DNA from: Colwellia sp. E2M01
Lineage (GTDB): Bacteria; Pseudomonadota; Gammaproteobacteria; Enterobacterales; Alteromonadaceae
Direction: 5' to 3'
NCBI RefSeq assembly: GCF_018860585.1
Contig: NZ_JAHKPR010000036.1
Coordinates: forward strand, 1 to 49,720
DNA: 49,720 bases
Made by a program: the position numbers and the translations under genes. The notes beneath the pieces are model-generated. The model saw only the letters and a program-made list of their open reading frames with translations, made no database searches and was not told where the DNA came from. Below are positions 27,849 through 35,983 of the stretch, piece after piece (positions within the stretch are counted from its first letter, which is position 1; the number at the start of each line of letters is the position of its first letter).

Positions 27849-28760
27849 ATGAATACACATCCTCTGAGTATTGAAGCCTTATTAGTATTAGACGCTATTG
27901 AACATCGTGGCAGTTTTGCGGCAGCAGCAGAGCAATTAAATAAAGTTCCTTCAGCGCTTTCTTATATTGTGCAAAAACTAGAGGAGCAGTTAAAAGTAAC
28001 GATATTTGTCAGACAAGGACGGCGTTCAGTACTTACGCCTGCAGGTAAGCATTTATTGATTGAGGGACGTAAAGTCTTAGCTGCACTTAATGTGCTGTCC
28101 GAGCAGACAAAAACGATTGCTAACGGCTGGGAACCAAAAATTCGTATTGCTTGCGATTCAATTATTGATATTAAGCCAGTATTAACTTGTATTCAGCGCT
28201 TTTTAAGTGAACATGAAAATATTGAAATTGATCTACAAGAAGAGGTAATGAATGGCACATGGGAAGCTCTAATTGAAGATAAGGTTGATTTAGTCATCGG
28301 AGCGCCAGCGCCAGTGCCATTAAATAAAGGTATTAGAGCAATAAAGATGGCCGTATTCGACAGCGTTTTAGTGGTCAGTAAAGCTCATCAATTATCAAAG
28401 CAATTAGCTAAAAAACTACCAAAAGATAAAGTTTTGATTGACCCCAATAAACTGTCTAAATATCGAAGTGTTGTGGTGCACGATTCTGCAAAAAATGAAA
28501 TTCCATGGTCGGTCAATGTTATTGATGGAAGCCAACATTTTTATGTCAGTACTGTTAGTCAGAAAATAGAAGCGATAATTGCCGGTATTGGCATTGGTTA
28601 TTTACCCGTATTTATCGCTCAAAAATATATAGCTTCAGGACAGTTAACTGAAATACCATTAACAGAGAATAAAGTAACCCAAGAGCTCTTTATGGCCTGG
28701 AAAATAACTAATAAAGGTAAAGGGTTAAGTAAGTTAAAAGATATTTTATTACAAACATAA
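27849..28760 (+). CDS. LysR family regulator, YhaJ-like
   Basis: The 303-residue regulator has the N-terminal winged helix-turn-helix (LSIEALLVLDAIEHRGSFAA, EQLNKVPSALSYIVQKLEEQ) and a C-terminal co-inducer domain. The combination RGSFAAAA-x-L-x-x-VPSALSY-x-x-QKLEE and the later GWE, STVxxK and IAGIGIGYLP motifs resemble E. coli YhaJ, as I recall it. It is divergent from doxX-yqjG-pirin and most likely activates them and represses itself. Confidence 0.88.
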   Translation: MNTHPLSIEALLVLDAIEHRGSFAAAAEQLNKVPSALSYIVQKLEEQLKVTIFVRQGRRSVLTPAGKHLLIEGRKVLAALNVLSEQTKTIANGWEPKIRIACDSIIDIKPVLTCIQRFLSEHENIEIDLQEEVMNGTWEALIEDKVDLVIGAPAPVPLNKGIRAIKMAVFDSVLVVSKAHQLSKQLAKKLPKDKVLIDPNKLSKYRSVVVHDSAKNEIPWSVNVIDGSQHFYVSTVSQKIEAIIAGIGIGYLPVFIAQKYIASGQLTEIPLTENKVTQELFMAWKITNKGKGLSKLKDILLQT

Positions 28761-28791
28761 ACACTATATTTCGAGGCTTATTTATGAATAA

Positions 28792-29451
28792 TTAAGTATT
28801 ATTCAATAAGCTTTGTAATGCCTTTATAATATCATCTGGCTCTGAGCGTGTTCGATAGTCTACATCGATATAGCGCCAAGTAACTTCACCATTAGTGTCT
28901 ATAATAAAAGTTGCAGGAATAGGGAGAATACTACCATTGCCATTATTTATTGCTTCCAGATCTAATTCTCTATCTACACGCATATGTTCAAGAAGGTATT
29001 CTGGTACTTCCCATGCTACACCAAACTGTGCTGCCACCTTGGCATCTTGATCTGATAATACAATAAAGTCTATTTCGCTTATTTCATTTGTAGTCAATGA
29101 ATCATCGGGCACTTGTGGACTTATAGCTACTAATTGAGCGCCAAGGGCTTGTATTTCAGTTAATTTCCCTTGTAAAGCACGAAGCTGTAAATTGCAATAT
29201 GGACACCAACTACCTCGATAAAACGTTAATACGACAGGGCCATTTTTTAATAATTCCGCCAGCGAAACCAGAATATCTTGTTGGTTTGGTAATATAAATG
29301 ACGGCGCTTTTTCTGTGACTTTAATTGCTGCATCACCTTGCTTAAACTCTTTGGCTTGAGCAATGATTTCGTCAACGTTTTTCATAAAGCCAGGGTTAGC
29401 TTTTCGACCTGCCTCAATTTTTGCATTTGTTTGTTCTTTTAAGCTTTTCAT
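28792..29451 (-). CDS. Peroxiredoxin-like (AhpC/TSA) protein
   Basis: The 219-residue thioredoxin-fold protein has the redox motif FYRGSWCPYCNLQLRAL with Cys83 and Cys86, preceded by an N-terminal helical stretch. It is of the peroxiredoxin-like family that uses a CxxC centre instead of the PxxxTxxC of typical Prx. It probably reduces peroxides or disulfides in the cytoplasm. It lies 29 bp downstream of the MFS transporter gene and is probably co-transcribed. Confidence 0.85.
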   Translation of the reverse strand: MKSLKEQTNAKIEAGRKANPGFMKNVDEIIAQAKEFKQGDAAIKVTEKAPSFILPNQQDILVSLAELLKNGPVVLTFYRGSWCPYCNLQLRALQGKLTEIQALGAQLVAISPQVPDDSLTTNEISEIDFIVLSDQDAKVAAQFGVAWEVPEYLLEHMRVDRELDLEAINNGNGSILPIPATFIIDTNGEVTWRYIDVDYRTRSEPDDIIKALQSLLNNT

Positions 29452-29480
29452 TTATATTCTCTATTTTGATTTTGCGTGAA

Positions 29481-30632
29481 TTATTTTTGCGTGAGTGTTT
29501 TGTGTGAGTTAAGGTGTTTGATAAGTAAGGCCATCGTAATGAGTAAACAACAAGCGATACAAAGTATAAATACGTTCTCTTCATCACCAGGTATATGTTC
29601 AATAAATGATGTTAAAAATTGTCCAGAAAAAACAGCCATCGTAAAATACGATAAATTACGGCCGCGTACTTTTTCGTTACTTCTTTCAACAGTCATATGG
29701 TTTAACAGTGGAATACTAAAACCAAAACCAACCCCGCAAAAAATAGCACCTATAACTAAAAAAGATGTTCCTGCTTGTAAGAAAAAAACAGACGAAATAG
29801 CGTAACTAGTAAATGCGATAGCGAGTACCTTTTGTTCGCCAAATAGCTTAATGACCTTCGGCATAAAATTCGCCGCAACTACTGCTATTAATGATATGAA
29901 AGCTAACAATAACCCTATATTATCTTCGCTATAAGCTTGCTTATGCATTGTTGTTGGTAACAAAACAAAAGTACTAAAAAAGGCTGTCATGGAAAGCACA
30001 GCAATCATATATACACTTTTAAGCGTAAAACCATTATCTACTCCGTTAGTTTCATTACTTATGCTTTCTTGCTGTTTTATAGGTGAATTACGGGGAACAA
30101 AAAGAAGTAACATAAGTAAAAACAGCCAAGCAATTAAATAAAGTGATAAAGGCAACGCCCAATGTTGCACAGCAAAAAAGCCACCGAAAAATAAAAAAAT
30201 CACTCCACCAAGCTCTATAGCCATACCTTGTTGTGCAATCATCTTTAAACGATCTTCCCCAAAATACCATTGCGAAATTAAAAGCGTGCTACTTGCCATT
30301 ATTATAGAGGTAACCCCACCGAGTAAAATGCGGTTAGCAAAAACGAGTGTAGGGCCGTATAACCAATAAACACTCGATCCTAGAAAACCGTATAAAAATA
30401 AACCGACGAGCAGTGATTTATATGCTCCGTATTTATCGATTAGCTTACCTGCAATAGGAGCAAAAATAACAGCACCAAAAGCAGGTAATGTGACTAACAA
30501 AATAGCATTATCAGCGACCCCAAGTGCAGATGAAATAGTCACTAACCCTGGAGCTACCAATGCACCAACCATAATAATTAAGCAGGCAATACAGAGTAAA
30601 GTATAACGACCGGTTGCTTTTAAGTTATTCAT
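29481..30632 (-). CDS. MFS transporter
   Basis: The 383-residue protein has about 12 membrane helices and the MFS loop 2-3 signature (APIAGKLIDKYGAYKSLLVG). It is of the drug:H+ antiporter-like type; substrate not predictable. The start at 30632 (MNNLKATGRY) is an ATG; the frame extends upstream to a TTG but that is less likely. It is transcribed divergently from a LysR gene and upstream of the peroxiredoxin-like gene, suggesting induction by a toxic or oxidising compound. Confidence 0.85.
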   Translation of the reverse strand: MNNLKATGRYTLLCIACLIIMVGALVAPGLVTISSALGVADNAILLVTLPAFGAVIFAPIAGKLIDKYGAYKSLLVGLFLYGFLGSSVYWLYGPTLVFANRILLGGVTSIIMASSTLLISQWYFGEDRLKMIAQQGMAIELGGVIFLFFGGFFAVQHWALPLSLYLIAWLFLLMLLLFVPRNSPIKQQESISNETNGVDNGFTLKSVYMIAVLSMTAFFSTFVLLPTTMHKQAYSEDNIGLLLAFISLIAVVAANFMPKVIKLFGEQKVLAIAFTSYAISSVFFLQAGTSFLVIGAIFCGVGFGFSIPLLNHMTVERSNEKVRGRNLSYFTMAVFSGQFLTSFIEHIPGDEENVFILCIACCLLITMALLIKHLNSHKTLTQK

Positions 30633-30838
30633 ATTCAGCCCAACCAACTACTAGGAAAATAGTTTATTTATTAATTTATTAAGATAGCTGTATGATACGG
30701 GTTAATTGTATATAACAAAAATAACATGATATTATAGAATCAATACGAAATCTGTATAGCTGGTGTATGGTTAATATGCAGTAATCACTATATACATAGC
30801 ATGTAAAGACCTGACTGAGCTTAACTGTAAGGTGAAGA

Positions 30839-31759
30839 GTGGAATTAAAAATATTAAAAAGCTTTATAGCCGTTGCAAAGTATAAAAGTTTTTCTGAAGC
30901 TGCGCGGGAGTTACATACAGTACAGCCAGCTATTAGTCGACATATTTCAACATTAGAAGCAGAGCTTGGTGTTAATTTGTTTCATAGAAGCTCTCGTGAT
31001 GTAGTCATTACTTTAGCCGGAGAGCAATTATTAAAAGATGCTAACACTATTTTAGCACTTACCAAACAAGCTAAAACACAAGTTAAGCGAGCTCACAATG
31101 GGCAAGTAGGTGCGCTCAATATTGCATACTTAAGTTCAGCGTGTTTAAGTTTTATGGCAAAGCTTGTTCGTACTTATAAATTGGAGTTTCCACAGGTACA
31201 TGTCACTTTATTTGAAATGACGGTGACAGAGCAAATTGAAGCATTGAAAAGTGACCGTATAGATATTGCGTTTACAAGACCGCTACCTAACTCAATTGAA
31301 GATGAGTTTATTCATCACAATGTTTATTTTGATAAGTTAGTAGCCATAGTTCATTCCAATCATTATCTAGCAAGCAAAGAAGTAATCAACCTGACTGAGT
31401 TAAAAGCAGAGTCGTTTATTCTTTTTAATAGAGAAGAAGCGGTAGAGCTTTTTGATGAAGTTATTATGATGTGTAAACGCGCCTGTTTTTCACCTAATAT
31501 TGTAAGTCAACCTTTGCATATGCAAACATTACTCACCGAAGTTGCAGCAGGATTAGGTGTAGCAATAGCGCCATATTGTGTACGAAAACAATATAGTGAA
31601 GATTGTCATTTTATAAGATTAGAAAATGTCGATACGCAGATACCTTTAGAGGTACAGTATAAAAAATCCAATAATAACTCTATTGTAAATAATTTTGTAA
31701 ATATTGTTTTAGCCGCGAAAACTAGTATTCAACAGAGTATGCTGCACGATAAAAACTGA
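30839..31759 (+). CDS. LysR family regulator of the divergent MFS-peroxiredoxin pair
   Basis: The 306-residue protein opens with LKILKSFIAVAKYKSFSEAA and LHTVQPAISRHISTLEAELG, the LysR helix-turn-helix, followed by a full effector domain. It is closest in style to the BenM/CatM group (MELKxLxxFxAVA start). The start is GTG at 30839 with AAGGTGAAG upstream. A T-N11-A dyad (ttgt...acaa) at 30706-30718 in the divergent gap could be its site. Confidence 0.88.
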   Translation: MELKILKSFIAVAKYKSFSEAARELHTVQPAISRHISTLEAELGVNLFHRSSRDVVITLAGEQLLKDANTILALTKQAKTQVKRAHNGQVGALNIAYLSSACLSFMAKLVRTYKLEFPQVHVTLFEMTVTEQIEALKSDRIDIAFTRPLPNSIEDEFIHHNVYFDKLVAIVHSNHYLASKEVINLTELKAESFILFNREEAVELFDEVIMMCKRACFSPNIVSQPLHMQTLLTEVAAGLGVAIAPYCVRKQYSEDCHFIRLENVDTQIPLEVQYKKSNNNSIVNNFVNIVLAAKTSIQQSMLHDKN

Positions 31760-31790
31760 TAATTCGCCAAAAAGGTAATCAAATTAGTGA

Positions 31791-31826
31791 TAAAACTAAA
31801 ACTAAAACTAAAACTAAAACTAAAAC
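31791..31826. repeat. Tandem array of the hexamer taaaac
   Basis: Six perfect copies of taaaac lie between the convergent LysR gene (stop 31759) and the GGDEF-EAL gene (stop 31848). The unit differs from the heptamer array at 20519-20594 by a single C, and the setting (between convergent 3' ends) is the same. Confidence 0.95.
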
Positions 31827-31847
31827 AATTAGACAATTGAGTTAGTT

Positions 31848-33767
31848 TTATTGATGCTGTTTTATAAAATGTGCAATATCTTCTACTTCAAGCGGCTTAG
31901 AGAAGTAATAACCTTGCAGAAAATCTACCCCTAATTTAGCAAGTTCTTTGGCTTGATGTTCATTTTCGACTCCTTCAGCAACAACTAAAAAGTCTAACGA
32001 TGAAGCGATATCCATCACCGCAGAAATAATTGCCCGACCATTACCATGTATATTTTGTACAAATGAGCGGTCTATTTTTACCATATTAACGCCTAAGTCT
32101 TGCATTGCAGATAATGAAGAATAACCAGTACCAAAATCATCGATAGATACTTTAACCCCTCTAGTTTGCAGACATTTAACTTGTTTTAATATCGTTGCTG
32201 TATCGGCAGAAAACACAGACTCTGTTATTTCAATATGCAATAAACTTGCAGGTAAATTACTAGTAGAAAGTGCATCCTCGATAATATTGATAAAGTCATC
32301 TTCGATAAATTGGATCACGGAAACATTTACACAAACAGGTAATTGTATTTTTCTGCCCCATGTACTGGCTTCAAGACAAGCATTTTTAAGCACCCAAGAT
32401 CCAATTTCATGAATTAACCCGTATTGTTCCGCAATGCTAATAAATTCATCAGGAGTTATTTCTTCTCCATTTATTTTCCAGCGTAATAAGGCTTCAAATG
32501 CTACCGGTTTATAGCTGTCAGCTGAAACAAGCGGTTGAAATACTATGCGTAGTTGTTGATTTTCACTGGCTTTGGTTAAGCCATTTTTTAAATGTAGTTC
32601 ATGTGAGTAGAGCTTTTCCATTGTCTCTGAAAATACACCTACTGTAGATCGAGCTTGTTTCTTTTGAAAATACATTGCCATATCTGCAGCTTGAATAAGG
32701 CTTTCTTCTGTTTCAGCATGCTCTGGGTATAAAGCTATACCTATTGTAGCCCCAACTGTTAATAGACTATTTTCAAAATTATGTGGTGTTGATAGTTGCT
32801 CAATTAATTGTAAGGACTTTTCAACAGCCGTTTTCTCATCTGCATTTCTAAGCGCAATTAAAAATTCATCTCCACCCCAACGACATACTAATTGGGAGTC
32901 TTTATCGTTTTGATTAAGACGACCTGCAGACTCTTTTAATATTTGATCGCCTGCTTTATGGCCAATGGTATCATTGATTTTTTTAAATTCATCTAAATCA
33001 ATAAACAACAAAGCAAATTTTTCATTCGAGGTTTCTATTGTTGATTTTAGGTGGCTCAAAAAGGCTGCACGATTATATAAACCAGTGAGAGGATCCAAGT
33101 TTGATAATTCATAGATTTTTTGCGTACGCTGTTTAACCTTTTCTTCCATTTGCTGCACTAGGGTTACATTTTCATTCTTTAAAAATAAAGTTTGACGGGT
33201 AAAGTTAGCTGCTTTACTCGAAATCAATATCATAACAATACAGAATGAAAGGCCGAGAACACCGAGTAATTCAAACTCAAAAGCACCTGACATAAGTAAT
33301 GATATAGAGCCAGGAGCAAGTAATATAAAGGAATAAAAAATAGCCGTTGGTTTATGAGCAGCTAAAATTGAAGTGGCGCCTCCGGCTAAGGAAGCAACGG
33401 CAATTACTGTTGTGGTTAGCTCTATGCCGATATTATTATTTGACATATAGACTAGATAAATAGCCCACATGACTCCTGTAGGATTAACACCTAGAACAAA
33501 ATGCTTAATGGCCTTTTTACCGTCAAACTGTGTATGTTGTAACTTTTTTTTCCACCAGATAGCATCAAACATTCTTAGGCCTAGTAGCGTGATCATTACA
33601 CACCACCAGCTTACTTGAAAAAAGTTTGTAACCGGATCATCAAAAGAAAATACTAATAAAGTGGAAGCAATAGCACTAATAGTAATGCCTGAAATAGCAT
33701 TACTATACAGCAAAACTGCTGTATCACGCTGCATATGCTCATTTAATTCTCGGGTAATGCTAGCCAA
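31848..33767 (-). CDS. Membrane-bound GGDEF-EAL protein (cyclic-di-GMP turnover)
   Basis: The 639-residue protein has an N-terminal membrane region of about six helices (about 15-190, MASE-like), a short coiled coil, a GGDEF domain (LTGLYNRAAFL; RWGGDEFLIAL near 297-307) and an EAL domain (FEALLRW near 423, VNVS, EITES, DDFGTGYSS, KIDRSF, AEGVE, QGYYFSKP). Both signature motifs and the EAL metal ligands and general base are intact, so it may both make and hydrolyse cyclic-di-GMP, or act mainly as phosphodiesterase with GGDEF as regulator. It would act at the inner membrane on biofilm/motility switching. Confidence 0.92.
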   Translation of the reverse strand: MASITRELNEHMQRDTAVLLYSNAISGITISAIASTLLVFSFDDPVTNFFQVSWWCVMITLLGLRMFDAIWWKKKLQHTQFDGKKAIKHFVLGVNPTGVMWAIYLVYMSNNNIGIELTTTVIAVASLAGGATSILAAHKPTAIFYSFILLAPGSISLLMSGAFEFELLGVLGLSFCIVMILISSKAANFTRQTLFLKNENVTLVQQMEEKVKQRTQKIYELSNLDPLTGLYNRAAFLSHLKSTIETSNEKFALLFIDLDEFKKINDTIGHKAGDQILKESAGRLNQNDKDSQLVCRWGGDEFLIALRNADEKTAVEKSLQLIEQLSTPHNFENSLLTVGATIGIALYPEHAETEESLIQAADMAMYFQKKQARSTVGVFSETMEKLYSHELHLKNGLTKASENQQLRIVFQPLVSADSYKPVAFEALLRWKINGEEITPDEFISIAEQYGLIHEIGSWVLKNACLEASTWGRKIQLPVCVNVSVIQFIEDDFINIIEDALSTSNLPASLLHIEITESVFSADTATILKQVKCLQTRGVKVSIDDFGTGYSSLSAMQDLGVNMVKIDRSFVQNIHGNGRAIISAVMDIASSLDFLVVAEGVENEHQAKELAKLGVDFLQGYYFSKPLEVEDIAHFIKQHQ

Positions 33768-33827
33768 AAAACACCTCTTTATTTGAATTTATCATGACTC
33801 TATTTTTACGGAGTGAACATTATGCTA

Positions 33828-35030
33828 TTAAAGTTTAGTCATATTATCAGAAACATAGGTTTTTTTTCTGACCGCTAACCATAATAAGCAGGCTATTATA
33901 CCAATAATTAATTGAATGAGACCTAAGTTTTCTATTAATGTTTCTGGGTTAAGCATCACAAGTACCATACCTAATGACCCAGCCATCATAGAAAAAAATT
34001 GAATAATAGCGACTGCAGAGCCGGTGTCATTTTCTTGCTGGTTTAACATTAAATTTATACCGGGTACACGCACCATAATTATCATAACTGTTGCAGGAGC
34101 GATGATACAGGCAAAAATAATAGGTGATAAACTACCTAGATTATAAGTTAATATGCCGCATAACATTAATAAGGTAAAACACATGGTTATTATTTTATCG
34201 ACCGCAATATATTTTGAAAGCCGTATATAAATACTAGGGCCAAAAGAAGCAAAAAAAGCATTAAAAGAAAATGCATAACTAAACATTTGCTCAGATAAAC
34301 CAAAACCATCAATATAAATAAATGATCCTGCAGCTAAAAATGACATTAATGCCATCGGCGGAATAGTAAAAATGGCTAACAAAGATAGAAATTCACGATT
34401 TTTAATAACAACGCCTAAACGACCCCATGAATGTAAAACCGAGCCGCTATACTTATTTTCTAAAGTTTCTTTATAAAAGCACGAAAATATTATGGCAATC
34501 CCACCAAAACTGGCTAATGCGATAAACATCATGTGCCAAGAGCTTATTTTCAGTAAAAATGCTCCCAGTATAGGAGCGATCATAGGGGCAATAATGACGA
34601 GTGACATGATAGTAGCCATTATTTTTTCTCGCTGCCTGCCATCATACAAGTCTTTAACTATGGCTGTGGCTACTACGGTTACGGCACTACCGCCGAAAGC
34701 TTGTATTGCACGGGCTGCTATAAGCATTTCAACGTTATTAGCAAGGGCACATAAGGTACTGGCGGTTACATAAATACCTAAGCCGGTTAATAAAATAGGC
34801 TTGCGACCAAACTTTTCACTTAATGGCCCCCAAAAAAGTAGTGTAATGGCATACACAATAAAATATAAACTCAGGGTTAAATTAACCATAGTTTCATTGG
34901 TGTTAAGTATATTAACCATGGTCGGTAAGGCCGCTAGGTAAATATCAGTGGTTAAAGGAGGAAAGGCGCTGATCACCACTAAAAATATTAATGTGCCCAT
35001 TTTACCGAGAATAGGTTGTTCAACTTTCAA
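33828..35030 (-). CDS. Bcr/CflA family drug efflux transporter
   Basis: The 400-residue MFS protein has 12 predicted helices, the motif GPLSEKFGRKPILLTGL between helices 2 and 3 and AARAIQAFGGSAVTVVATAIVKDLYDG, split as in the Bcr/CflA subfamily (bicyclomycin/chloramphenicol efflux). The start is TTG at 35030 with GGAG about 8 bp upstream; an internal ATG ten codons later is an alternative. It is upstream of, and may be co-transcribed with, the GGDEF-EAL gene (60-bp gap). Confidence 0.88.
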   Translation of the reverse strand: MKVEQPILGKMGTLIFLVVISAFPPLTTDIYLAALPTMVNILNTNETMVNLTLSLYFIVYAITLLFWGPLSEKFGRKPILLTGLGIYVTASTLCALANNVEMLIAARAIQAFGGSAVTVVATAIVKDLYDGRQREKIMATIMSLVIIAPMIAPILGAFLLKISSWHMMFIALASFGGIAIIFSCFYKETLENKYSGSVLHSWGRLGVVIKNREFLSLLAIFTIPPMALMSFLAAGSFIYIDGFGLSEQMFSYAFSFNAFFASFGPSIYIRLSKYIAVDKIITMCFTLLMLCGILTYNLGSLSPIIFACIIAPATVMIIMVRVPGINLMLNQQENDTGSAVAIIQFFSMMAGSLGMVLVMLNPETLIENLGLIQLIIGIIACLLWLAVRKKTYVSDNMTKL

Positions 35031-35379
35031 GTTAAAACTCCGAACTAATGTTGTATTAGCGATTGACTTTGAAGATAACGTTGTTTTTTGTACTTGTGTG
35101 TAAGTAAAGTGGTGTTTAGGGCGCTATATTAGCAGAATAGTAGATAGCCGTACGTTTAATCTATAGCTTTATTTTTAATAGATCGGCTGCGATAAAGTCT
35201 TTATCAGACAATCAAAATATAGGAAGACGTTAAAGAGGTTTTAAATATGATTTCTAATCGAAGCGCCCAGAATAAAAGAATATAGCGTTAACACTCATTA
35301 ATATTCTGGGGCTAAAGAAAGCCTAAACATAACAAAACACAATAAAATAAGATCTGTTATAAAAGGTTATCAAGAAGGC
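35031..35379. other. Intergenic region upstream of the Bcr/CflA gene
   Basis: This 349-bp AT-rich gap has no credible ORF. It should hold the Bcr/CflA gene promoter. The only structure I see is an inverted repeat cccagaat (35266-35273) / attctggg (35303-35310) with a loop of about 29 nt, too loose to call a terminator with confidence. Confidence 0.5.
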
Positions 35380-35628
35380 TTAACGGTAAAAAGCTTCAAC
35401 AGTGCCTTTTCTTTTCATAAGAAGTGGTTGGCCACGACGGTCTAATGCTTTACCTGCTGGAACCATAATCCAACCTTCACTGATGCAATACTCTTCCACG
35501 TCAAAGCGTTCTTTGCCATTGAATATAATACCAATTTCATGTTCAAAAATTTCTGCCACATGGTGTGGGCTACGAGAATTACCTGAAAGGCGATCTGGCA
35601 ATTCAGGACGAGTTTTAGTGTCATTCAT
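35380..35628 (-). CDS. DUF3297 family protein
   Basis: This 82-residue cytoplasmic protein matches DUF3297: LPDRLSGNSRSPHHVAEIFE, VEEYCISEGWIMVPAGKALDR and the C-terminal KGTVEAFYR. It is widespread in proteobacteria with no known function. It stands alone, with gaps of about 350 bp on each side. Confidence 0.85.
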   Translation of the reverse strand: MNDTKTRPELPDRLSGNSRSPHHVAEIFEHEIGIIFNGKERFDVEEYCISEGWIMVPAGKALDRRGQPLLMKRKGTVEAFYR

Positions 35629-35983
35629 GTTAGTGACCTATTATAAATAGAAAGTGCGCTATTGTAGGCAATATAATGATACCGCTCAATAGTTATACGG
35701 ATAAAATTAATCGCTTATTTAAGCTGACAATTAAAAATTGAGTAGGTATTTAACTAATAACTCTTGGTAGTAAGGCGAGGCTTTTAACTAACGTATAAAA
35801 TGTGAACGTAGAGTTAATTAATAACTATTCTTTCATCACCGCGCCTCCTCATTGCAACTTGAGATGTAAATCGCTCAAGCACTCTGAAACATGCATCTTG
35901 AATGGTAACGGGTATATTTATCTATTTATTAAAGGTAATCTATAAACTCCCAATAATTTGAAATCACGTGTAAGGTTTTTATT
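35629..35983. other. Divergent intergenic region with a possible dispersed repeat
   Basis: The 355-bp gap separates DUF3297 (minus) from the sensor kinase (plus). From about 35838 to 35915 the base composition shifts (gcgcctcctc), with a hairpin cttgag (35858-35863) / ctcaag (35874-35879) and then a stretch ending ggtaacgggtata. This looks like a dispersed intergenic repeat rather than a gene, but I cannot confirm copies elsewhere. Promoters for both genes must also lie here. Confidence 0.35.

Noticed and set aside
29476..29805. Plus-strand 109-codon frame
   Set aside because: It is antisense to the MFS gene 3' end, which has clear membrane-helix coding content; no independent support.
20519..31826. 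Short tandem arrays as a possible CRISPR
   Set aside because: Units are 6-7 bp with no spacers, and no cas-like gene is in the window.
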